NCBI GenBank assembly: GCA_964505765.1
Contig: CAZDJQ010000032.1
Span: 1 to 7,151 of the forward strand
Source of the DNA: CAZDJQ01 sp964505765
Lineage (GTDB): Bacteria > Patescibacteriota > Microgenomatia > UBA12405 > JAHJSD01
Length of the DNA stretch: 7,151 bases
Direction of reading: 5' to 3'
Shown: positions 1 through 4,588 of the stretch, piece after piece
How the letters are laid out: every line of letters begins with the position of its first letter
How positions within the stretch are numbered: position 1 is the stretch's first letter
The notes under the pieces: model-generated
The model's database searches: none
Seen by the model: the letters and a program-made list of their open reading frames with translations, nothing else
Told to the model about the DNA's origin: nothing
Made by a program: the position numbers and the translations under genes

Positions 1-1314
1 ATGGTCCCGGCCTATGCGGCGACTATGCTTGATCAGCAAGGCCATCAGGTTAAATGGCTGGACGGTATTTCAGAAGGCTGGACTTATCAGCAGTGGGAAA
101 AGAAACTTATTGAGTTTAATCCCGATGTCCTGGTTATGGAAACAAAAACACCTGTTATTAAGAAACACTGGAAGATCATTAATAAAGTCAAAGGTCAATT
201 GTCAAATGTCAAATGTATCTTAGTAGGAGATCATGTCACCGCTAAACCCCAGGAATCACTTACAAACTCAAATGTCGACTTGATAGTTGCCGGAGGTAAT
301 TATGATTTTGGTTTAGTTGAGCTGATAAAAAAAATAGAAAACGAGAAAATTAATAATCTTCGAATATTCAAATCTACAAATGTTCAAAAAAATAATTTAA
401 ATAAGCTTCCCTTTATTGACCGGGATTTAACCAAATGGGAGCTCTATGCTTATCAAAACAGCAACTACGGCCGGCTGCCGGGAACATACACCATGTTCGG
501 CCGGGACTGCTGGTGGGGCAAATGCACATTCTGCTCCTGGGCAAATTTTTATCCGGATTACCGACAAATGTCAGTGAAAAGAGCATTAGACGAAATCGGT
601 CATATTATTGACAACTATCCAATTAAGGAAATCATGGATGATTCCGGCACTTTTCCGGTAGGGAAGTGGTTGAACGAATTCTGCCAGGGGATGATCGACC
701 GGGGATACAATAAAAAAATCAAAATCAACTGCAATATGAGGTTTAATGCCGGTTTGAGCCAGGAGGATTATGATTTAATGGGAAAAGCCGGTTTTAGATT
801 TCTTTTATACGGACTGGAATCGGCCAATCAAAAAACTTTGGATAAACTGAATAAAAATTTACAAGTTGACCAAATTAAACCGAATTTAAAAAAAGCGAAA
901 CAGGCCGGCTTAAAACCTCATATTACGGTAATGATCGGCTATCCCTGGGAAGATAAGCGAGATATTGAAAAGACACTAAATTTTGTCAATGATTTATTTC
1001 AAGAAAAATTAGTCGACAGCCTGCAGGCGACCTTAATTATTCCGTATCCGGGAACAGATTTGTTTAAACAGGCCCAAGAAAATGATTGGCTGAGAACTAC
1101 TAATTGGGATAAATATGATATGCGCCAGCCGATTTTGAAAAATCCGCTGACAGACGAACAGTTAAAAGAATATATCAGAAAATTTTACAACCTGGTATTT
1201 ACGCCTCAATGGATGGGATGGAAATTAAAACAAGGCTTGACTAATTGGGAAACATTTAAATATTATTTCCGCTTTGCCCGCAGATATATATCGAAACAAA
1301 TTGATTTCAGCTGA
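1..1314 (+). CDS. B12-binding-domain-type radical SAM protein, 5' partial
   Basis: Probable radical SAM enzyme of the cobalamin-binding (B12) class; substrate unknown. Residues 1-105 read like the B12-binding Rossmann domain (PAYAATMLDQQGHQV, then PDVLVMETKTP, then VGDHVTAKPQESL and VDLIVAGG), although no DxHxxG cobalamin-ligand motif is visible. The radical SAM barrel follows: a cysteine cluster C170, C175, C178, then DDSGTF (213-218), GLES (271-274), GYPWE (313-317) and PYPGT (348-352). The C-terminal tail (about 390-437) is aromatic and basic. The cluster spacing is CX4CX2C rather than the usual CX3CX2C. Family members normally have about 20-30 residues before the PAYAAT-like segment, so the ATG at position 1 is probably internal and the gene likely begins outside the window. 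Relatives occur in envelope, hopanoid and glycan gene clusters, which fits galE and the membrane transferase nearby. The fold is confident; the reaction is not known. Confidence 0.88.
   Translation: MVPAYAATMLDQQGHQVKWLDGISEGWTYQQWEKKLIEFNPDVLVMETKTPVIKKHWKIINKVKGQLSNVKCILVGDHVTAKPQESLTNSNVDLIVAGGNYDFGLVELIKKIENEKINNLRIFKSTNVQKNNLNKLPFIDRDLTKWELYAYQNSNYGRLPGTYTMFGRDCWWGKCTFCSWANFYPDYRQMSVKRALDEIGHIIDNYPIKEIMDDSGTFPVGKWLNEFCQGMIDRGYNKKIKINCNMRFNAGLSQEDYDLMGKAGFRFLLYGLESANQKTLDKLNKNLQVDQIKPNLKKAKQAGLKPHITVMIGYPWEDKRDIEKTLNFVNDLFQEKLVDSLQATLIIPYPGTDLFKQAQENDWLRTTNWDKYDMRQPILKNPLTDEQLKEYIRKFYNLVFTPQWMGWKLKQGLTNWETFKYYFRFARRYISKQIDFS
187..216 (+). repeat. Four tandem heptamers (GTCAAAT-like) inside the radical SAM gene
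   Basis: Four consecutive 7-nt units read GTCAAAG, GTCAATT, GTCAAAT, GTCAAAT and are followed by GT. They encode residues 63-72 of the radical SAM protein, in a linker between predicted strands of its B12-binding-like domain. Because 7 is not a multiple of 3, gain or loss of one unit would shift the reading frame. The GTCAAAT core appears again in both arms of the dyad after this gene and near 6264-6270. It may be chance in AT-rich coding DNA. Confidence 0.55.
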
Positions 1315-1321
1315 GAATTGT

Positions 1322-1359
1322 CGTCAAATAAGTGTTACGATCGTAGAGGTTATTTGACG
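1322..1359. promoter_or_regulatory. 38-bp dyad with nested palindrome (operator or RNA hairpin)
   Basis: CGTCAAATAA (1322-1331) and TTATTTGACG (1350-1359) are perfect 10-bp inverted arms. The 18 nt between them contain a perfect palindrome, TACGATCGTA (1336-1345). Outer arms and inner palindrome share the same centre, between 1340 and 1341, so the whole is one two-fold symmetric element with 30 of 38 symmetric positions. No T-run follows, so it is not a standard intrinsic terminator. The right arm contains TTGACG (1354-1359), a good -35 hexamer, and TAAATT (1376-1381) lies 16 bp further on. A repressor operator over the promoter of the TIG-domain gene is therefore plausible, as is an mRNA 3' hairpin for the radical SAM gene. 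Confidence 0.6.
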
Positions 1360-1366
1360 GGATAAG

Positions 1367-1387
1367 ATTTGTGATTAAATTTGTGAT
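1367..1387 (+). repeat. 9-bp direct repeat ATTTGTGAT, 12-bp period
   Basis: ATTTGTGAT occurs at 1367-1375 and 1379-1387, between the 38-bp dyad and the start of the TIG-domain gene. The 12-bp period is close to one helical turn, which would place both copies on nearly the same face of the DNA. It could be a tandem operator half-site or simple local duplication. Confidence 0.4.
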
Positions 1388-1401
1388 AGGATTTTGAAGT
1401 A

Positions 1402-1950
1402 ATGATAGAAAATGTTTTAACTGCTTTGCAGACAATTATTTTTTATATTTTAGTTATTGTTCCGGTTGAATATTATTTAACCGAATCCAGCCAAACCCTT
1501 AAGTATTTGGGTTCCGGGACTAAAACTTTAATTTTTATCCCGATATTTTTATTGGTCTTTATATTCAACTATTTTGTTATTAAGAATAGTAAATCCTGGC
1601 TGTTGATTAGTATAGTCTTTTTTCTGTCTTTATTCGGATTTTATAAATACCGGCAATATTACTCCTATTTGCAGCAGTTTCCCAGGATTTATTCGCTTAG
1701 TTCGGATTGGTCGATCCAAGCAAAAAAAATAGTTATCGACGGGAAAAATTTCGGCAGTATCAATGATGAATCTTATGTCCGAGCCGGAGGTATTGACTTT
1801 ATGATTGACCAATGGACCAATGAAAAAATAGTTGCCAGTCAACCGATGTCGACTGAATATGGCGAGACTTATTTGTATGTTTATCGGGCTGACAACCAAA
1901 AAAGAAGTAATAAAATTCTTTTTGAACTCCGGGATCCGGCTGAATTATAA
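1402..1950 (+). CDS. Membrane protein with three TM helices and an IPT/TIG-like domain
   Basis: Small membrane-anchored protein of unknown function. Three hydrophobic segments are visible at about residues 6-26, 42-60 and 66-81, followed by a soluble domain from about residue 94 to 178. That domain has the pattern of an IPT/TIG immunoglobulin-like fold: PRIYSLS, then IVIDGKNFGS (110-119, the ItGxnFG signature), V.AGG, an aspartate-Trp turn (DQWTNEKIVASQP) and a closing SNKILFEL strand. TIG domains are usually binding or structural modules in surface proteins, so this one likely sits outside the membrane. The start is the first ATG after an in-frame TAG at 1387-1389; the ribosome binding site is weak (AGGA, 1388-1391). 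It lies 87 bp after the radical SAM gene on the same strand and runs tail to tail into the next gene. The domain call is by eye; the cellular role is unknown. Confidence 0.75.
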   Translation: MIENVLTALQTIIFYILVIVPVEYYLTESSQTLKYLGSGTKTLIFIPIFLLVFIFNYFVIKNSKSWLLISIVFFLSLFGFYKYRQYYSYLQQFPRIYSLSSDWSIQAKKIVIDGKNFGSINDESYVRAGGIDFMIDQWTNEKIVASQPMSTEYGETYLYVYRADNQKRSNKILFELRDPAEL

Positions 1951-2418
1951 GTTTTCTGTATTACTGCGGTCAATTAAACTTAAAAGCTGTTCTTCCATCT
2001 CTATTTTCTCTTGTGGGGTTTTCTCAGCCAATCCGTGGATATCCCTAAAAAGAGTTAAATTTGAGAAAGCTCTATTGGCAGTTTTATAAACTAAACTGTA
2101 TTCTTCCGGTTCGATATCTCGTCTAATTGCCTCGGAATGACAGCTTACCATTGCTCCCAATACTAAATTAACTGCTGCAGTTTCTTTTTCTTCGGGGGTT
2201 AAAGCTTCTTTTTTTATCTCAGGCAAAATATTTTCAAGACAGGCCGTTGCCACTTTTTTAGCTCGGGGAGAAATATCTTTCCAGCGCCCTTTATAAAATG
2301 CTTCTGCATTTTTACTTGGTCTGACTAACTTTTTAAATTCGGGGAATGCTTTCTTTTCAGCTGTTTTAAAAACCCCTTTTCTTGTTTCTTCAGGGCGATT
2401 TTCTATTTTTTCCAACAT
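1945..2418 (-). CDS. Hypothetical helical protein, 157 residues
   Basis: I do not recognise this family. The protein is soluble-looking, with no signal peptide or membrane segment, and is rich in Lys, Glu and Ala, with long stretches that should be alpha-helical. Examples are the basic N-terminal third, then ATACLENILPEIKKEALTPE, then VNLVLGAMVSCH, then the acidic C-terminus EKIEMEEQLLSLID. There are two cysteines, with no metal-site spacing. The start is supported by a GGTGA ribosome binding site 6 nt upstream and by a consensus-like promoter. It lies 60 nt downstream of galE on the same strand but appears to have its own promoter, so it need not be functionally linked to galE. Its stop overlaps the stop of the convergent TIG-domain gene by 6 bp. 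It is probably a real gene given start signals and length. Confidence 0.7.
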   Translation of the reverse strand: MLEKIENRPEETRKGVFKTAEKKAFPEFKKLVRPSKNAEAFYKGRWKDISPRAKKVATACLENILPEIKKEALTPEEKETAAVNLVLGAMVSCHSEAIRRDIEPEEYSLVYKTANRAFSNLTLFRDIHGLAEKTPQEKIEMEEQLLSLIDRSNTENL

Positions 2419-2424
2419 TATTAG

Positions 2425-2429
2425 TCACC
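2425..2429 (-). promoter_or_regulatory. Ribosome binding site GGTGA for the 157-residue gene
   Basis: On the minus strand GGTGA lies 6 nt before the ATG at 2418, matching the GGUGA part of the anti-Shine-Dalgarno complement. It supports this start codon. Confidence 0.55.
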
Positions 2430-2434
2430 ACTTT

Positions 2435-2463
2435 AATATACATTATAGGCAACTAACTGTCAA
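2435..2463 (-). promoter_or_regulatory. Sigma-70-type promoter for the 157-residue gene
   Basis: On the minus strand, TTGACA (2463-2458, a perfect -35) is followed after exactly 17 bp by TATATT (2440-2435, one mismatch from TATAAT). A perfect TATAAT also lies at 2447-2442 but is only 10 bp from the TTGACA. The first pair would start RNA near 2428, which would leave little or none of the GGTGA ribosome binding site in the transcript. A start near 2436 from the TATAAT would include the whole site. Either way the 60-nt gap after galE carries a promoter of its own. Confidence 0.65.
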
Positions 2464-2478
2464 AAGATATTTTTGTTT

Positions 2479-3468
2479 TTAATACCCGTTGGGGTGAGAT
2501 TTATGCCATTGATAAGCAGAAGAAATTATTGTTTCTAAATCCGAATGCTGCGGCTGCCAGTTAAGCTTTTTTTGAAGTTTTGAAGAATCGGCTATTAATT
2601 TGGCCGGGTCTCCCTCTCTTCCTTCTGTGATTGGGACTTCAAAATCCTTGCCGGCAACTTTTTTTACCATATCAACAACTTCCTTCACTGAATAGCCGTT
2701 GCCGGTGCCGATATTAAATACATCAAAGAAATTTTCTTTGTCTTTTAAATATTCCAGTGCTTTTATATGAGCATCAGCTAAATCCAAAACGTGAATGTAA
2801 TCACGGATGCAGGTGCCATCTGGAGTGTCATAATTATCCCCGAAAATTGCAAAGTCGTCCCGCTGGCCTAACGCGGCTTCACAAGCGCGGGTGATTAAAT
2901 GGGTTGGTTTAGGATAATCCTGGCCCATGGAGCCGTCTAATGCCGCTCCGACGGCATTAAAGTATCGTAAAGGAATTGCGGAGAAACCGTAGGCTTGAGC
3001 ATACCAGGATAATATTTTTTCCACGAATAATTTTGACTCGCCGTAAGGATTTGTCGGCTTTTTCTCCAGTTCCTCCGGAATAGGAATTTTATCCGGCTCG
3101 CCGTAGACAGCGGCAGTGGAGGAAAAGACAATCTTTTTAACTTGATGAGCTTTCATTGCTTTTAAAAGATTCAAAGTGCCGTAGACATTATTATAAAAAT
3201 ATTTTTCAGGATCTTTTACTGATTCGCCGACTTCGATATAAGCGGCGAAATGGATAACGGCGTCGGGGTTTTCACTAACAAAAGCTTGATTTAATTTTTC
3301 GTGGTCAATTTTTAAATCGCCTTGATATATTTTAGTTTTGGGGATGGCGTGCCGGTGGCCGGTTTCCAAAGAATCAAAAACAACAACTTCATAACCGGCC
3401 TTTTTTAATGCCTGAACCGTGAAACTGCCGATGTATCCCGCCCCGCCGACTACTAATATTTTATTCAT
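2479..3468 (-). CDS. galE: UDP-glucose 4-epimerase
   Basis: Extended short-chain dehydrogenase/reductase that interconverts UDP-glucose and UDP-galactose (some relatives act on UDP-GlcNAc) in the cytoplasm, using bound NAD. The NAD-binding GGAGYIGS is at residues 8-15, DSLETGH is at 32-38, and HFAAYIEVGES follows in the 70s-80s. The catalytic residues are in SSTAAVYG (116-123) and YGESK (Y142, K146), followed by RYFNAVGA (168-175) and the family signature TCIRDYIHVLDLADAH (219-234). At 329 residues it has the usual full length. There is no ribosome binding site; an extended -10 element lies 6 nt before the ATG, so translation is probably leaderless. It supplies galactose-type sugar nucleotides for envelope glycans, which fits the membrane transferase and methyltransferase nearby. 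Substrate range cannot be decided from sequence alone. Confidence 0.95.
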   Translation of the reverse strand: MNKILVVGGAGYIGSFTVQALKKAGYEVVVFDSLETGHRHAIPKTKIYQGDLKIDHEKLNQAFVSENPDAVIHFAAYIEVGESVKDPEKYFYNNVYGTLNLLKAMKAHQVKKIVFSSTAAVYGEPDKIPIPEELEKKPTNPYGESKLFVEKILSWYAQAYGFSAIPLRYFNAVGAALDGSMGQDYPKPTHLITRACEAALGQRDDFAIFGDNYDTPDGTCIRDYIHVLDLADAHIKALEYLKDKENFFDVFNIGTGNGYSVKEVVDMVKKVAGKDFEVPITEGREGDPAKLIADSSKLQKKLNWQPQHSDLETIISSAYQWHKSHPNGY

Positions 3469-3474
3469 AACTTT

Positions 3475-3483
3475 ATAATAACA
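3475..3483 (-). promoter_or_regulatory. Extended -10 promoter giving a leaderless galE mRNA
   Basis: On the minus strand TG-T-TATTAT ends 6 nt before the galE ATG (spacer AAAGTT), so RNA synthesis should start at or next to the A of the ATG. There is no good -35 and no Shine-Dalgarno sequence. The same geometry occurs in front of the divergent gene at 3698. Confidence 0.6.
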
Positions 3484-3522
3484 TAATTCATGTTAATATA
3501 GACTATTTTTAACTACAGCGGA

Positions 3523-3624
3523 TTACTGCTTAATCTCTCTCATGTATCCAATATAGTCTGGGATAAATCCAGGAGGAATAGAAGCAACCCGGCAAGCCCA
3601 GTGCAACTTTGCAAATAATTTATG
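3523..3624 (-). pseudogene. Possible coding remnant: 33-codon open frame without a start
   Basis: On the minus strand an open frame of 33 codons ends at TAA (3525-3523). It encodes a protein-like tail that includes IPPGFIPDYIGYMREIKQ. It has no well-placed ATG and no ribosome binding site, and it is closed upstream by two TAG codons that lie inside the left 18-bp repeat. The stretch is noticeably more GC-rich than the rest of the gap. It could be the 3' end of a gene lost when the neighbouring cassette arrived, or a chance open frame. I do not recognise the peptide. Confidence 0.25.
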
Positions 3625-3637
3625 CTACTATTTAATC
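3620..3637 (+). repeat. 18-bp direct repeat, left copy
   Basis: TTATGCTACTATTTAATC is identical to 4564-4581, about 944 bp away in the same orientation. The identity stops sharply at both edges. It marks the left boundary of the toxin-antitoxin cassette. Confidence 0.8.
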
Positions 3638-3682
3638 AGTGAAGATAAGAAAAACATTAATCTATATTTTAAGCCTAAAAAT

Positions 3683-3691
3683 TGATACAAT
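3683..3691 (+). promoter_or_regulatory. Extended -10 promoter giving a leaderless toxin-antitoxin mRNA
   Basis: TG-A-TACAAT is followed by a 6-nt spacer (ACTAGT) and then the ATG at 3698. RNA should therefore start at the start codon. No Shine-Dalgarno sequence precedes this ATG, and there is no clear -35. The arrangement matches the galE start on the other strand. Confidence 0.6.
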
Positions 3692-3697
3692 ACTAGT

Positions 3698-3988
3698 ATG
3701 AGGTTACCCGATTATTTTAAACCTTTATTCTGGGATACTGACTTTGATTCTATATCACCGGGAAGGAACAAAAGGCTAATAATTACCAGGACAATTAATT
3801 ACGGGAAACTAAAACATTGGAAGTGGATATCTGAGTACTACGGTGAAAAACTAACCAGATATTTTCAACAAATACCGCAATCGGAATTCCGACAACCAGC
3901 CTTAAAATTAGCTCGTTATATTTATAATTTAGGTGATTTAAAATATGCATCCAGAAGCGCTTACATTCGAAGCCAAAAAACTGACTGA
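3698..3988 (+). CDS. DUF6922-like small protein, putative antitoxin
   Basis: A 96-residue soluble protein. Its opening DYFKPLFWDTDFDSISPGRNKRLI, then ITRTINYGKLKHWKWISEYYG, resembles the DUF6922 family. Members begin with a 'LFWD.D' motif and a region with a helix-turn-helix feel, and they are typically encoded directly before AbiEii-type nucleotidyltransferases. That position suggests an antitoxin and possible autoregulator, in the place AbiEi holds in classical AbiE systems. It overlaps the next gene by 44 bp in a different frame, so the two are likely co-translated. The start is set by an extended -10 six nt before the ATG, with no ribosome binding site. Function is inferred from context; the family call is from memory of the motif. 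Confidence 0.7.
   Translation: MRLPDYFKPLFWDTDFDSISPGRNKRLIITRTINYGKLKHWKWISEYYGEKLTRYFQQIPQSEFRQPALKLARYIYNLGDLKYASRSAYIRSQKTD
3931..3936 (+). promoter_or_regulatory. Ribosome binding site AGGTGA for the nucleotidyltransferase
   Basis: AGGTGA lies 8 nt before the ATG at 3945 and inside the upstream gene. It fixes the toxin start despite the 44-bp overlap. The contrast with the leaderless first gene suggests separate initiation modes within one transcript. Confidence 0.6.
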
Positions 3989-4559
3989 TCCGCTTTCAAA
4001 ACTTGAAAATTATCACCTTGCCGGCGGAACTGGTCTTGCACTTCAAATAGGTCATAGAAAGTCCATAGACTACGACTTTTTCACCCCTGATAAGATTAAA
4101 GGGACACAGGGAACTTTAACTAATTTATTTCCGGGAAATAAAATTCAAATAGTTGTAAATCAAATTAATCAATTAACCGTTGTTATAAACGGAGTTAAGG
4201 TCTCGTTCATTGAATACCCCTTTCCTGTTTTTGATCGCTTTAAAACCTGGCAGGGCCTTAGTCTAATTGATTCAAGAATTATTGCTGTAATGAAAGCCTA
4301 TACAATCGGCCGCCGAGCGACATTTAAAGATTATGTCGATTTATTCTACTTATTAAAATTAAATATTATCAGCCTGGAGAAAATTATAAATAAAGCAAAT
4401 AAAATTTACGGTTCTGTTTTTAATGACCGTTTATTTCTTGAACAGCTTGTCTACTTAAAAGACGTAGAAGAGCAAAAAATCGAATTTATCAAAGAGCCGG
4501 TAACTAAAAAGGAAATAAAAACATTTTTTGAAAATCAAATAAAGAAGTATTCACTCTAA
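3945..4559 (+). CDS. Nucleotidyltransferase, AbiEii/AbiGii toxin family
   Basis: A 204-residue protein with the motifs of the AbiEii/AbiGii (DUF1814) nucleotidyltransferases. LAGGTGLALQIGHRKSIDYDFF (25-46) carries the GG...D.D catalytic signature with D42 and D44, and RRATFKDYVDLFYLL (123-137) carries the second conserved block with K128, D129 and D132. Studied members, such as MenT toxins, transfer nucleotides to tRNA or other targets and arrest growth; AbiE systems abort phage infection. It should act in the cytoplasm, held in check by the product of the overlapping upstream gene. Both catalytic blocks are intact and no truncation is seen. Family assignment is firm; the target and whether it protects against phage are unknown. 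Confidence 0.9.
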   Translation: MHPEALTFEAKKLTDPLSKLENYHLAGGTGLALQIGHRKSIDYDFFTPDKIKGTQGTLTNLFPGNKIQIVVNQINQLTVVINGVKVSFIEYPFPVFDRFKTWQGLSLIDSRIIAVMKAYTIGRRATFKDYVDLFYLLKLNIISLEKIINKANKIYGSVFNDRLFLEQLVYLKDVEEQKIEFIKEPVTKKEIKTFFENQIKKYSL

Positions 4560-4563
4560 CTTC

Positions 4564-4581
4564 TTATGCTACTATTTAATC
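4564..4581 (+). repeat. 18-bp direct repeat, right copy
   Basis: Second perfect copy of the left repeat. It fills most of the 29-bp gap between the end of the toxin gene and the end of the convergent sulfatase-like gene. Neither flank matches that of the first copy beyond the 18 bp. Confidence 0.8.
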
Positions 4582-4588
4582 TTTTGGA

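Noticed and set aside
1322..1359. The 38-bp dyad as a rho-independent terminator
   Set aside because: The arms are AT-rich and followed by GGATAAG rather than a T-run.
1832..2089. 85-codon plus-strand frame across the TIG gene end and the 157-residue gene
   Set aside because: It overlaps two better-supported genes, has no recognisable motif and looks like an antisense shadow.
3571..3576. AGGAGG on the plus strand in the galE/DUF6922 gap, a perfect Shine-Dalgarno sequence
   Set aside because: No start codon lies 4-12 nt downstream, and the first ATG/GTG frames after it close within a few codons. It is the complement of the Pro-Pro codons of the possible minus-strand remnant.
3609..3636. TTGCAA, 16 bp, TTTAAT as a promoter overlapping the left 18-bp repeat
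   Set aside because: The -35-like part is outside the repeat and absent at the right copy. The extended -10 next to the ATG at 3698 is a better candidate.
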